From an uncultured Nitrosospira sp. (lineage in GTDB: Bacteria > Nitrospirota > Nitrospiria > Nitrospirales > Nitrospiraceae), in NCBI GenBank assembly GCA_900696515.1, contig CAADGK010000120.1:1-42423 (forward strand): a stretch of 42,423 nt of DNA. The letters are read 5' to 3'. A program made the translations under genes and the position numbers. Below the pieces are notes generated by a model. The model searched no databases and was not told where the DNA came from. It was given only the letters and a program-made list of their open reading frames with translations. This document shows, piece by piece, positions 7,501 to 17,106 of this stretch (the first letter of the stretch is position 1; each line of letters opens with the position of its first letter).

Positions 7501-10500
7501 CGTTCCGCTTGTTCCCACGTTGATGGTCAACGTCCGGGCCGCGTCATCCTGTATGAAGTTGAGATTGCTCCGGGTAATGCCCGTTCCGAACTGAATCCGG
7601 TTGCCTTCACCGACAGCTGCGACATCTTCAATCATGTCCGTGCCGTCGCCGGTATTGAAGAGATAGGTATCGTTGCCGGCACCCCCGATCAAGGTATCGT
7701 CGGCGCCCGATCCGACCAGCGTATCGCTTCCGCCCAGCCCTTCGAGCCGATTCACTCCGGCATGACCGACCAGAACATTGCCATCGGCATTGCCGGTTCC
7801 TCGTAACGTCACTGAGCCATCGCCGACCAGCGCAAGATTCTCGACATGGTCGCCCAATGCATAGTCGCTCGCAGCGATGACCGTATCACTCCCCTCGCCC
7901 GAAGACTCGACAACGGTCGCGCGCGCGATCAGGCCTGCGCCGGCTTCTCCCATCACATCATTATTGTAGAGCACATAGGTGTCATCGCCGATTCCGCCGA
8001 GCAAGATATCGTCACCGAACACGTCTTGACCAAGATAGTTCCGACCATCCTCACGCAGTCCCAAGGAAGGAATGAGCACATCGTCGCCTTCTCCTCCGAT
8101 GAGGACATCACTGCCGTCTCCATGCACCGCGCCTGATTCATCTACCAGAACACCTCCTCCGATGATCCGATCGTTGCCTGCTCTTCCATCGAGAACATTA
8201 TCGGCTCCAGTTCCGATGATGACGTTGGCGGCGTGGTTGCCGGTTCCCACCCGCGCCGATGATTGAAGCGTCAGGTTTTCAAAGTGCTCCGGCAACGTGT
8301 AGTTCAACGATGTGTCGATCGTGTCGATCCCTTCAGCGGCCAATTCGATTACCGTATCGGTGGACTCTACGTCCACATACCGGTCATCTCCCGTCCCGCC
8401 CACAAATGTTTCGGCCCGCATCGCACCGAAAAGCGTGTCCGCGTGCTCGGTTCCCCGAACCGTACGCGTCATCTCGAGCAGCATGGCCTGCGTCCACACC
8501 GTTCCGTCGGAAAATTCGACATACCCGATCCGATGGAACGGATCCCTTGGATGAAGCGGGACAAAGAGCTGATCCGATGTTCCAGATATCCGCAACACCA
8601 AGGCCCCGCCACCTCCGCTCACAATCACGTCCGCCGGGCTGACGTCGGGACTCAGCACAATCCGATCCTCCCCGCCGAACGCAATGACCTGATCGGTGCC
8701 GTACCCTCGACCGAAGATGTAGGTATCCGTTCCTTCTCCCCCTTCCAGCCAATCGTTCCCCGAACCACCGTCGAGAAGATCGTTGCCGATCTCCCCGTAG
8801 AGCAGATCATTCCCGGCTCCTCCGTAAAGAATGTCATCCACATCCGTCGGAGTACCGATCCAAGCCGACTCGCCATGGAGCCTGTCATGGCCATCACCGC
8901 CCAGCAGCACGTCATTGCCGACGTAACCCTTCAACACATCATTTCCTCCGAGGCCATCAAGCGTGTCGTTGCCGGCCAGACCTTCGAAGGTATCGTCGTT
9001 ATCGGTCCCAACGAGTACATCGGGGTTCTCCGTCCCTCCCAAGAACCTCCCGAGGTTTGGAACAGAAGGAGACTCGATCCGACTCGCCAACATCGCCCCA
9101 TCCCAGATCGTCCCGTCGGCAAACCGGATTTCCTTCGTGGCTTGATCGTCCGGATTCAACGGCGCGTAACGACGCAGAGTCAGACGATCGTTGCTTCCAC
9201 GGATTTCGAGGAACAGTTCTGAGGCTTCATTCAAGGCCACGCGCATGTCGCTCGGCGCGATCCCGGAACCGAGTTGAATCGTATCCCGTTCGCCGGCCAC
9301 GACGTCGTCGATCACATCCTGTCCCGCATCCCGACCGAAAAGATAGACATCCTGACCGCTGCCGCCGAGCAAGGTATCGTCGCCCCCGGCGCCGTCCAAT
9401 CGGTCGGCGCCTTCACGGCCCTCCAACTGGTTCGAGGCCGCATTGCCCATCAGGTCATTCTCCAGGGCGTTGCCGATCCCGCCCACCGCCGCGCTCCCGG
9501 TCAGCATCAGATGCTCGACGTTGGCGGAGAGCTGAGCGCTGATCGCACTCTGTATCGTATCCAGCCCCTCGCCCGATCGCTCCATCACAATGTCCCCGAA
9601 ACCAACCACATAGGTATCATTACCTGCTCCGCCGGCCAGGATGTTGATCCCCTGATTGCCGATCAACACGTTGTCGAGCCTATTGCCGGTCCCGTTGATC
9701 GGCTGATTACCGGTTAAGGTGAGGTGTTCGACGTCGGCTCCCAGCGTCATGCTGACGTCACTGACGACCGTGTCGCGACCTTCGCCGGCCGACTCGATAA
9801 TGGTATCTCCCACACCAACCACATAGGTGTCGTTGCCGGCACCACCAATCAACATATTGGCGGCGCTGTTGCCGGTCAGTATGTTGTCCAGTTCATTGCC
9901 GATGCCGTTGACGGCTGCGGTCCCAATCAGCAGGAGATGTTCCACATGGGCTGGCAGCTGATAGCCGATAGCCGCCTGCACGACATCAGTCCCTTCGTGT
10001 GCCGACTCGATCACCTGATCCCCGACATCATCGACGACGTAGGTATCGTCGCCCGCGCCGCCGCGGTGGAGATCGGCGCCGCTTCCACCGTCGAGCACGT
10101 CGTCACCGGCCAGACCGGTCAAGAGGTCGTCGCCACCAAAACCGAAGAGCCGATCCCCGCCGGCAGTCCCTAGCATGACATCGCCGTCTTCCGTGCCATG
10201 GACGGGATTCGAGGCCAGATGCTCCAACAATGCGCGGTCCCAGATCGTGCCGGCGGCAAATTGCACCTGTTCGACGTGGAATAGAGGAGCGAGGAAATAC
10301 AATCCGATCGTCACGCGATCCTGACCACCGGTCAGAACGAGTTCAAGATCTTGACCCACCCGCTGCACGGTAACGTCGCTCGGAGAGACGCCGGAAGCCA
10401 ATCGCACGACATCCGCCGTACCTTGTACGTCGAGGATGGAGTCATGATCGGCGCCGAAACCAAACTGATAGACATCATTGCCTTGTCCACCCACCAGATC

Positions 10501-13500
10501 GTCATTCCCGGCACCGCCATCCAGCCCATCATCCCCCAACCCGCTCTTCACGCGGTCGTCACCGGCGCCCCCCGCAATGCGATCAGTGAGATTCGTGCCG
10601 AGAATCGTATCATGCTGGTCCGTGCCGGTGAGATCGAACCCGCGTGCGAGCAGTTGCGGATAGATCAGAATCGTTCCATCGGCAAATACGAACTCGGTAA
10701 TCGCATGGGGCCCCGTTACGTTGTGACGATCAAAAGCACTGAAGACGAGCTCGTCGGTGCCGGTTCCCGTCTTGACCACCAGTTGACTTGCCGATGAATC
10801 GAACGGACTGGTCCGGATATCGAGCGTCACGGCCTCCGATGCGATCCCGGCGCCGAAGACCACGCGATTGGTTTCCGTCGTAACCGTTCCCCCACCGGCT
10901 CCACCTCCCTCGCCTCCCCCTCCGTCATCGTCATCATCCTCACCTCCGCCACCACCGTCTCCCGCGTCAGGGGAAAGTCGCTCCGTCACATCATCGATGA
11001 AGTCCTGTCCATCGCCGGCATGAAAGTAGTACGTGTCGTCGCCGGCGCCACCCTGCAACGAGTCATTTCCTGGGCCGCCAACGAATCGATCGCCCAGATT
11101 GGTTCCGAAGAGTGCATCGTCAAATGGCGTGCCCACGACGTCGATCCCTCGCCCGATGAGATCGCCGTACGTGAGGATCGTCCCGTCGGCAAATCGGAAC
11201 TGGTCGATCCCTTGCGGCGCGAGCATATCGGCAAGAGAAACCGTACCCAGCCGAACCCCTTCCGGTCCGGTCCCCACTCGGACCACAAGTCCGCCATCGA
11301 GCACCGAAAGCCGCGCATCATCCGCTACAATCCCGCTCCCAAACACCACCGTATCAACAGCACTCGCGGGGTCGATCTCGATGATCGTGTCCAGTCCATC
11401 GCCCAGGTTATACTGATACTGGTCACTCCCGGTTCCCCCATAGAGCGTATCGTCACCGGATCCGCCCGCAAGGACATCGTCGCCGGCTTCTCCGTCGAGG
11501 GTATCGTTCCCGGCATCACCCATGAGCATGTCGTTCCCCTCACCGCCCATAAGGACATCACTGCCGTCACCACCGGAGATCTGATCCGCGCCCTCTTCGC
11601 CGAACAGCACGTCGTGACCACCTTCGCCGGTCATCCGGTCGATGTAGGGTGTCCCCCCGATCGAGTCGGCTCCTGAAGAACCTGAAATGAGGATGCCGCG
11701 CGCGATCAGTTGGTCGAAGGAGAGGACGGTGCCGTCGGCAAACTCAAACATCGCAATCGGCGTCTCACCCGGTCGCAATCCGCCGCTCAATCGCACACGA
11801 TCGGACGAGAAACCAGATTGAACGTCCAGCGACTGGTTCTCCCCTTTCCCCAACCGGATGGCACTGGGCGACAGCCCCGCGCCGAAGACCAATCGATTCC
11901 CTTCGCCGGCCATATCCACGATCGTGTCTGTCCCATCCCCGGCACTAAACACATACCGGTCCTGTCCCGCCCCTCCCTGTAACGTATCGGCACCGCCGCC
12001 GCCCACAAGCAGATCATTGCCGCCCCCCGCATGCACCACATCATCACCGGCTCCGGCAAAGACCGTATCGTCACCCGAACCGGTGCGAATGAGGTTGGCT
12101 TCATCCGTCCCTTCGACCAATCCTCCCGGCAGGGGCAACTGATCGGCCAGCGACACAAACGAGCCGTCAGAAAACCGGAGCGTCTCGACGACATATTGGA
12201 ATGTGTTCGGATCGAACCCGAGCAGACGAATCGAATCGGCCTCACCGCCGACCTGAATCGTGAGCATCTGTTGGAGCGGATCGTGTACAAAGGTCAAGGA
12301 CTGCAGCGTGATTCCGCCTGAGAAATTGAGGAGATTCCCTTCCGCTCCTACCGTCACATCCGTGATCGTGTCTTGTCCATCACCGGGACGGAAGTTGTAG
12401 ACGTCATGGCCCGCTCCACCGACCAGCCCGTCGTTCCCTTGATCGCCTTGAAGCGTATCGTTCCCCGCATCGCCGTGGAGCGAATCGTTTCCCTCTCCGC
12501 CGGCCAGACCATCGTGGCCCCCTCCGCCGAAGAGACGATCGACACCGACATGGCCGTCGAGCACATCATCCCCAGCATCTCCATAGAGAAGATCGTCTCC
12601 CGCGCCGCCCCCAACCTGGTCGTTGCCGTCATCACCGAACAGCGTGTCGTCGCCTTCCTGCCCGAGCAGGAGATCGTGTCCCGTTCCCCCGAAGAGGTAG
12701 TCATCACCGATCATGCCCTGCAGTTCGTCGTCTCCCTCGCCGCCATCCAAGAAATCGTTCCCACCGGCTACTCCTACCGTGTCTGGAGTGTTCAATCCGT
12801 CGCCAAGGAGAAGATCGTTCCCCGCGCCGCCAAAAAGTTCATCGCCGCCGTCGCCGCCGTACAGCACATCGGCATCGCTCCCTCCATCGAGCAGATCGCT
12901 GCCCAGATCGCCCAACAGGATATCGACACCGTTGCCGCCGGAGAGCGAATCATGTCCTACGCCCGCCCACAGTACATCCGCCCCGTCACCGCCATCCATC
13001 CAGTCATCATCCTCATGACCCAAGAGCGTATCGTTTCCGTCTCCGCCGGCGAGCACGTCGTCGCCGGCCATGCCGTGCAGTTCATCATCCCCCTCGCCGC
13101 CGTCGAGAAAATCATCCGCGGTGGACGTGAAACGATCCGAGAGCGCATGATCCCCGTACAACAGATCATTGCCCGTCCCTCCATAGAGCACATCGTCACC
13201 CCAGGAGCCATACATCGTATCGTTTCCCTCGCCACCGTCGACCCAATCGTCGCCGTAGTACGAGTCCGTCCCGAGGGCAAACGGAGGATTCGAGGGATCG
13301 AACAGGATGAGCCGCCAATCTCCGTCCAACACATCATCGCCTGTTCCACCATAGAGTCGATCGTTCCCGCTCCATCCCCTCAGGATATCGTTGCCCCCGT
13401 TGCCAAAGAGCTGGTCATTCCCCCGTTCGCCGAATCCGAGATCGTCGACGTCCGAATAGTTGAGGATATTATTGATGAGGCCATCGGACTCGGCGTCAAC

Positions 13501-16077
13501 GACGACGGGATAGTCATTCTCCCAATTGGCCTCCGGTACATCACGCAGGTCGATCCCGAACTGTCCGCTCTGAAAATTTTCGTTGACGATCAGCACACCG
13601 TTGACGATCAGATCGGTACCGGACAGCACATAGGTGGTCAGGCCATCGAGACTCGTATAGGTATTCAGGGGATCATCCGGGTTATGGATTCCGCCGAGCA
13701 GGCGAGAGCCGTTGAAGATGATCTGTCCCTGCGCATCCGAGTCTTCAATCCGATCCAACCCGTCACCGGCATTGTAGATATAGGTATCGAACCCAATTCC
13801 GCCTTCGAGCAGATCCGCATCCCCTGTCCCGCCGATCAGCACATCGTTCCCGTCGTTGCCTATGAGATGATCCGTGCCACCGTGCCCCTCCAGGCGATTG
13901 ATGCCGTTGTTGCCGGTAATCTGATTGTCGAGGTGGTTGCCGACGCCGTTGATCTGCTCTGAGCCGGTCGAAGGCGTGAGGATGAGCTCTTCAACCGTGG
14001 TACCGACGAGTGAGAACGTCACGGAACTTTCGACCCTGTCCCTGCCGTTGTCGCCCACTTCAATGACTTGATCTCCGAGATCATCCACGAGGTAGGTATC
14101 GTTCCCAGATCCTCCCGCCATCATGTCCGCGCCGGCACCGCCCTCCAGGCGATCGCTCCCTCCATTGCCTTCCAGATAATCCCGCCCCGCATTACCGATC
14201 AGCACATCAACGCTCCCACCCCCGTACAGGTGGTCGGCCTGATTCCCGCCCGTCAGGATGTCCGGGTGATCCGAGCCGAACAGAAACTCCCGATCCTCAC
14301 GGAGGTCGACCACGGTCGTGATGTCCGAACCGTCAGGAGTGACATCCTTGAAATGGATATTGCCGGTTGATTTCTCGAGATCGAGCTGATTGAGTGCGAT
14401 CTTCTCTTTCAAAAACAGGGCTCGATCGGTGAGATACTGCGCGGTGAGGGAACCGGTGCCATCGATCGGATTCACACGAATGAGTTGGCCTTGCTCATTG
14501 TGTGCCTGATAGAGCGCATCGTTGGCCTGCGGTGTATCGGCGATGATCGCAAAGGGATTCAGCTCCTTCAGCGCATACCGATAGGCGAGGCCTTGATCGG
14601 TATCCGTATCTGCAATACCGGCAAGGACCGGAGTGCTCACGCTTGGATGAGTCAAATCGTCGATCGTGAACACGGTCCCTTGGGTTTGCTTCGCCTGCAC
14701 GACCTGTTGGATCGCCGCCATGGCGTTGTACATTTCATTACGGAACGCAAGGTTGCCGAATCCTCCGACAGTGGAGTCGACCGGGAAGGGCTGAAATGCA
14801 GTATTCGGCCCCAAAAACAGCTGGCGAAACGCCTCGACCGTTTTCTCAAGGGAGTCCCCCTCTGCCGCATCCGACGCACTCAGCGATGCGACCGTGTCCG
14901 CCTTGGCGTTGGAGGAGGCCTTGATCAACAATTCCGCACTCGCCTGGCCGTAACGAGGATCGATGATCTGAATGAGTTCCTGGACAGCCAGCGAATCGAC
15001 AATAAGGGTGATGGAGTGGGTATTGCCGCTTTCCGTGAAGCTGGGGAACGGCAGGCCGGCGATGAGAGGTTGGCCTTCGATGAACACGGGAATGGCCGGA
15101 GCATGGACACCTGAATTGGCGATGAATTGCACATCATCGGTGGTGGCCTGACCATAGAGATGCGTAATGTTCGTGAATGCACCGTGGTCCAGCACTTCAC
15201 CCGGCGCTTGGAGAAACGTGAGCCCCGTCGGTCCGAACAGTGACTGAGTCGCGGCTTTTGCCCACTGATACCGCACATCACCATACAGACTTGCAGTGCC
15301 TTGGTCGAACGGACGCCAGCTTGACCCTTGTGCGTCATACAGCGCTTTGGCCTGGTCATACACGCTTGTCCTGGGGAAAGAAGCCAGTGCATTGTCCGGA
15401 TTGTCCAAGACGGACCGGAAATAGGTCAGCATGTCACTGATCCGATTCTCCTCCGCAGCGAGTCCTGGAACAGCTCCTGGTACATGCCCCCGTCCGGCGC
15501 CATTGAAGATATACGCATGATTCACTTCATCAGCGTGAAGTTCCGTGAACACCGTGGCTAAATGGCCTCCCAACGAGAACCCGGTCACATTGAGTACGGC
15601 CCCGGTCGGCAATGTTCCATTGGCTTTTAGCGATTGATAGTAGTGCTCCATGGCCACAAGCTGGCCAAAGGCGAAACCGGAGAAGCCGATTTCCGCGTCG
15701 GCCCCTAACAGGTCCCGTTCACGATCGCCTCCCTCAGCCGCCGCAGCAGACTCCGTACTGCGGAACGACAGGGTGTAACTGTTGGTTTGAGTGTCGAACA
15801 TCAGCGTGGCGGAAAACCCCGTCGCATCGTTGGCGTGGTGGTCGAGGATTTGGAAACGTGCCAAGGATCCAGGCACCGGAACAAAGTATGAGGCCAACTG
15901 GTCTGTGAAGCGTGTTTTCCCAGAAAACTGTTCCGCTGGAATCGCTCGTATATCGTTATTACCATCCGTCAATATGTCTGCTAACTGTCTATTAGAGGTA
16001 AGTTGATCAAGATATGATTCGGCAGCCATTTGCTGAAGAGCAAACTGAAACCATGTTGAAATGTTACTTTGGCTCAT
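4549..16077 (-). CDS. Giant RTX protein with N-terminal lipase-like domain (type I secretion substrate)
   Basis: 3842 residues. Residues 1 to about 350 form a lipase-like alpha/beta-hydrolase domain with the nucleophile elbow GFSLGG (Ser168). Residues 350-605 are a helical spacer. From about 605 to 2900 come many Gly/Asp nonapeptide RTX repeats (GGxGxDxLx) that bind calcium and fold outside the cell, interrupted by beta domains and a Gly/Asp/Glu linker at about 1702-1735. Residues 2900-3098 hold two cadherin-like/He_PIG Ig domains (each with DGTALPxWLTFN). More RTX units of 75-90 residues follow to about 3700, then an HCBP-related domain (about 3750-3780) and an uncleaved C-terminal signal. 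There is no N-terminal signal peptide, as expected for type I export. Its start overlaps the upstream lipoprotein stop (ATGA). Whether it is a free enzyme, an adhesin or a toxin cannot be told from sequence. Confidence 0.95.
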   Translation of the reverse strand: MSQSNISTWFQFALQQMAAESYLDQLTSNRQLADILTDGNNDIRAIPAEQFSGKTRFTDQLASYFVPVPGSLARFQILDHHANDATGFSATLMFDTQTNSYTLSFRSTESAAAAEGGDRERDLLGADAEIGFSGFAFGQLVAMEHYYQSLKANGTLPTGAVLNVTGFSLGGHLATVFTELHADEVNHAYIFNGAGRGHVPGAVPGLAAEENRISDMLTYFRSVLDNPDNALASFPRTSVYDQAKALYDAQGSSWRPFDQGTASLYGDVRYQWAKAATQSLFGPTGLTFLQAPGEVLDHGAFTNITHLYGQATTDDVQFIANSGVHAPAIPVFIEGQPLIAGLPFPSFTESGNTHSITLIVDSLAVQELIQIIDPRYGQASAELLIKASSNAKADTVASLSASDAAEGDSLEKTVEAFRQLFLGPNTAFQPFPVDSTVGGFGNLAFRNEMYNAMAAIQQVVQAKQTQGTVFTIDDLTHPSVSTPVLAGIADTDTDQGLAYRYALKELNPFAIIADTPQANDALYQAHNEQGQLIRVNPIDGTGSLTAQYLTDRALFLKEKIALNQLDLEKSTGNIHFKDVTPDGSDITTVVDLREDREFLFGSDHPDILTGGNQADHLYGGGSVDVLIGNAGRDYLEGNGGSDRLEGGAGADMMAGGSGNDTYLVDDLGDQVIEVGDNGRDRVESSVTFSLVGTTVEELILTPSTGSEQINGVGNHLDNQITGNNGINRLEGHGGTDHLIGNDGNDVLIGGTGDADLLEGGIGFDTYIYNAGDGLDRIEDSDAQGQIIFNGSRLLGGIHNPDDPLNTYTSLDGLTTYVLSGTDLIVNGVLIVNENFQSGQFGIDLRDVPEANWENDYPVVVDAESDGLINNILNYSDVDDLGFGERGNDQLFGNGGNDILRGWSGNDRLYGGTGDDVLDGDWRLILFDPSNPPFALGTDSYYGDDWVDGGEGNDTMYGSWGDDVLYGGTGNDLLYGDHALSDRFTSTADDFLDGGEGDDELHGMAGDDVLAGGDGNDTLLGHEDDDWMDGGDGADVLWAGVGHDSLSGGNGVDILLGDLGSDLLDGGSDADVLYGGDGGDELFGGAGNDLLLGDGLNTPDTVGVAGGNDFLDGGEGDDELQGMIGDDYLFGGTGHDLLLGQEGDDTLFGDDGNDQVGGGAGDDLLYGDAGDDVLDGHVGVDRLFGGGGHDGLAGGEGNDSLHGDAGNDTLQGDQGNDGLVGGAGHDVYNFRPGDGQDTITDVTVGAEGNLLNFSGGITLQSLTFVHDPLQQMLTIQVGGEADSIRLLGFDPNTFQYVVETLRFSDGSFVSLADQLPLPGGLVEGTDEANLIRTGSGDDTVFAGAGDDVVHAGGGNDLLVGGGGADTLQGGAGQDRYVFSAGDGTDTIVDMAGEGNRLVFGAGLSPSAIRLGKGENQSLDVQSGFSSDRVRLSGGLRPGETPIAMFEFADGTVLSFDQLIARGILISGSSGADSIGGTPYIDRMTGEGGHDVLFGEEGADQISGGDGSDVLMGGEGNDMLMGDAGNDTLDGEAGDDVLAGGSGDDTLYGGTGSDQYQYNLGDGLDTIIEIDPASAVDTVVFGSGIVADDARLSVLDGGLVVRVGTGPEGVRLGTVSLADMLAPQGIDQFRFADGTILTYGDLIGRGIDVVGTPFDDALFGTNLGDRFVGGPGNDSLQGGAGDDTYYFHAGDGQDFIDDVTERLSPDAGDGGGGGEDDDDDGGGGEGGGAGGGTVTTETNRVVFGAGIASEAVTLDIRTSPFDSSASQLVVKTGTGTDELVFSAFDRHNVTGPHAITEFVFADGTILIYPQLLARGFDLTGTDQHDTILGTNLTDRIAGGAGDDRVKSGLGDDGLDGGAGNDDLVGGQGNDVYQFGFGADHDSILDVQGTADVVRLASGVSPSDVTVQRVGQDLELVLTGGQDRVTIGLYFLAPLFHVEQVQFAAGTIWDRALLEHLASNPVHGTEDGDVMLGTAGGDRLFGFGGDDLLTGLAGDDVLDGGSGADLHRGGAGDDTYVVDDVGDQVIESAHEGTDVVQAAIGYQLPAHVEHLLLIGTAAVNGIGNELDNILTGNSAANMLIGGAGNDTYVVGVGDTIIESAGEGRDTVVSDVSMTLGADVEHLTLTGNQPINGTGNRLDNVLIGNQGINILAGGAGNDTYVVGFGDIVMERSGEGLDTIQSAISAQLSANVEHLMLTGSAAVGGIGNALENDLMGNAASNQLEGREGADRLDGAGGDDTLLGGSGQDVYLFGRDAGQDVIDDVVAGERDTIQLGSGIAPSDMRVALNEASELFLEIRGSNDRLTLRRYAPLNPDDQATKEIRFADGTIWDGAMLASRIESPSVPNLGRFLGGTENPDVLVGTDNDDTFEGLAGNDTLDGLGGNDVLKGYVGNDVLLGGDGHDRLHGESAWIGTPTDVDDILYGGAGNDLLYGEIGNDLLDGGSGNDWLEGGEGTDTYIFGRGYGTDQVIAFGGEDRIVLSPDVSPADVIVSGGGGALVLRISGTSDQLFVPLHPRDPFHRIGYVEFSDGTVWTQAMLLEMTRTVRGTEHADTLFGAMRAETFVGGTGDDRYVDVESTDTVIELAAEGIDTIDTSLNYTLPEHFENLTLQSSARVGTGNHAANVIIGTGADNVLDGRAGNDRIIGGGVLVDESGAVHGDGSDVLIGGEGDDVLIPSLGLREDGRNYLGQDVFGDDILLGGIGDDTYVLYNNDVMGEAGAGLIARATVVESSGEGSDTVIAASDYALGDHVENLALVGDGSVTLRGTGNADGNVLVGHAGVNRLEGLGGSDTLVGSGADDTLIGGAGNDTYLFNTGDGTDMIEDVAAVGEGNRIQFGTGITRSNLNFIQDDAARTLTINVGTSGTDQLVLTNFDPTGVNGSLVIETLAFADSSTASLVSLLGGPVNQAPTVAAPLADQTVLEDAPLSIQIPINTFVDQDAHDVLVYSARLADGTALPAWLTFNSVTHTFGGTPTNSEVGTLNLAVTATDLGGLSATSSFALIVQNVNDAPTMAMPLADQSTTQGGLFTFMVPDDSFVDVDAGDTFTYHATRADGTALPTWLTFNPSIRMFSGTPQGPDIGTIDVRVTATDSGTLSVSDVFALTILPILGTEGNDILIGAGGDDIIQGLTGDDVLQGLAGNDLLDGGAGIDSMAGGLGDDIFIVDTVGDVVTEGLNQGMDTVQSSITHALGVNVENLVLTGTGVVSGTGNSLNNSLTGNSANNMLNGGGGADTMIGGQGNDIYVVDNVGDVVTELENEGIDTVQTGRTHTLGANLENLTLTGSAMIDGTGNLSDNTLRGNSAANVLTGGAGNDMYVVGTGDTVVEQLNEGVDTVQTAVTWTLAANVEHLTLTGTAAINGTGNSTDNVLIGNSAANVLDADNGDDTVNGGAGVDILIGGMGNDTYIVDNVGDVVTENLDEGIDLVQSSASYLLSANVENLLLTGTGAISATGNSLNNMLTGNSGANILDGAAGADTMIGGTGNDTYLVDDPGDVVIEMANQGIDTVQSAITHVLGTEVENLTLIESTATNGTGNSLNNILTGNNAANTLTGLDGHDRLDGGAGADTLVGGIGNDIYVVDTQDDIVTENLNEGTDLVQSTVSYILTANVEQLTLTGIIATNGIGNALNNRLTGNSAANVLTGGTGNDTYVVSAEDTVIEFANEGTDTVQSDVSWTLGANLEHLTLTGTTAIDGTGNTLNNRLTGNNADNQLAGGAGNDTMRGGLGNDTYLIDRGEGRDVIIENDGIFGNSDRLQYGATINPLDLVISRQVNDLRLAVHGAADQVTIRDWYVSTNHQIERVQAGNGTLLLSTQVDQLIQAMASFSQQSGLTWDQAIDQRPQDVQAILAANWQ
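4900..6480 (-). repeat. Tandem 75-92 codon repeat block in the RTX gene 3' part
   Basis: Six successive copies of the segment coding LTGNS(A/G)ANxL recur near 5200, 5475, 5709, 5968, 6193 and 6436. Each is followed by GGxGNDTYVV, a (E)NEGxDTVQS stretch and a beta segment ending LTLTGTxxxxGTGN. Spacing is about 225-275 bases. Similarity is visible at the DNA level, so unit gain or loss by recombination is likely. Confidence 0.75.
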
Positions 16078-17102
16078 TGCGTCTCCTGCTTTTGAGGTGC
16101 AGGTTTCAGCACCTCATTAATGAACTCTGCGTCCATCTTCAAAGACTCTTTCGAACATTTCCCAGCTGTAAGCCACCAAACCCCAGTTAGGTTATTCCGA
16201 ACAGAGCCACTCCGAACAAAACTGCGCCTGACACCAAGCACCTCATTAGTTTGCAGGTCGAGGATAATGAGTTCTCCACCAGCAATTCCAAGTTCTCGAT
16301 CATGCGGACGCGAGATGCCACGCCATGTATATCCGTATCGACTTTGGATCCCAGAAATATCAGTCATAGCCACGACATACGGCACCCGAACGAATTGGCC
16401 ATTGATAGCAGTTGGGAATTGACTTCCTGGATATGCGTTCTCATCGCGGTAATACCGTCGATACCGTATCCCCCCTTCTGCCTTGGAGGTTTTCAACAAG
16501 GGAATCTCTACATATTGGTATTTCCCGATTACAGGTTGCACAAAATGATCCTGAGGAGAATCCCTCACTCCTACTACTAATCCATAAGGATCTTCCATTG
16601 CGTATAGATGCTCAATTAGATAGTCGTTCTTCGCAGACTCCCTCAGCCTCATCATGTAGAGCCCCTCAACATTTTCCACGGTCCTGTAGATGAACTCTCC
16701 TGCTTCGGTTTTACAGAGATGGTCAAAGTATTGTTCCGGCGTCATGCCTGGTTTGTAGCCACTGTCCTCGGGCAACGGGTTAGGAATTTTGAGGCTGTGC
16801 GCGAAACGGCCTTCCTCCGTCGCCATGGGATCGGCTGGCTTGAGCTTCAACCGGTCACAGGAGCGATCGTTCGGCCTCGACTTGATCTTGGCGCAATGCT
16901 CGGCAAACTCTTTCATCACACGGTCAAAATGCTGCCCGGGGGTTTCATCTCTTGAGAATGTCCCGGCGGCACAACCCGTGATCATGACGAGGAGAAGGCC
17001 GATTACCAGGATCCCAATCCTACTGCTCACCGTCATTGCCATGTTTCCGACGGACTTCAACCGGACGTTGCGCACACTGGTCGTATCATTCGATACACGC
17101 AT
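16074..17102 (-). CDS. Uncharacterised lipoprotein, translationally coupled to the RTX gene
   Basis: 342 residues from an ATG at 17102 with a strong Shine-Dalgarno (AAAGGAG, about 8 bases upstream). A hydrophobic stretch ILVIGLLLVMITGC ends in a lipobox-like site with Cys44, indicating a lipoprotein. The mature part has two related motifs, TPGQHFDRVMKEFAEHC and TPEQYFDHLCKTEAGEFIYR, then VENVEGLYMMR and a beta-rich region with RYGYTWRGISRPHDRELGIA. I do not recognise a named domain. The stop overlaps the RTX start by 4 bases (ATGA), so the two are made together. An envelope role in retaining, folding or inhibiting the RTX lipase-like protein is plausible inference. ATG codons at 17042 and 17036 would give a shorter, more typical signal peptide but lack a good ribosome-binding site. 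Confidence 0.85.
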   Translation of the reverse strand: MRVSNDTTSVRNVRLKSVGNMAMTVSSRIGILVIGLLLVMITGCAAGTFSRDETPGQHFDRVMKEFAEHCAKIKSRPNDRSCDRLKLKPADPMATEEGRFAHSLKIPNPLPEDSGYKPGMTPEQYFDHLCKTEAGEFIYRTVENVEGLYMMRLRESAKNDYLIEHLYAMEDPYGLVVGVRDSPQDHFVQPVIGKYQYVEIPLLKTSKAEGGIRYRRYYRDENAYPGSQFPTAINGQFVRVPYVVAMTDISGIQSRYGYTWRGISRPHDRELGIAGGELIILDLQTNEVLGVRRSFVRSGSVRNNLTGVWWLTAGKCSKESLKMDAEFINEVLKPAPQKQETQ

Positions 17103-17106
17103 AGAC

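Noticed and set aside
12373-13962. 529-codon plus-strand open frame opposite the RTX gene
   Set aside because: It is antisense to the RTX nonapeptide repeats, whose biased codons leave the opposite frame stop-free. Its product is a low-complexity Ile/Val/Ala pattern without a ribosome-binding site. The similar plus-strand frames between 4660 and 11982 are rejected for the same reason.
4900-14200. Regularly spaced repeats suggestive of a CRISPR array
   Set aside because: The periodicity is in-frame protein repeat coding (RTX nonapeptides and 75-92 codon units), not constant repeats with unique spacers.
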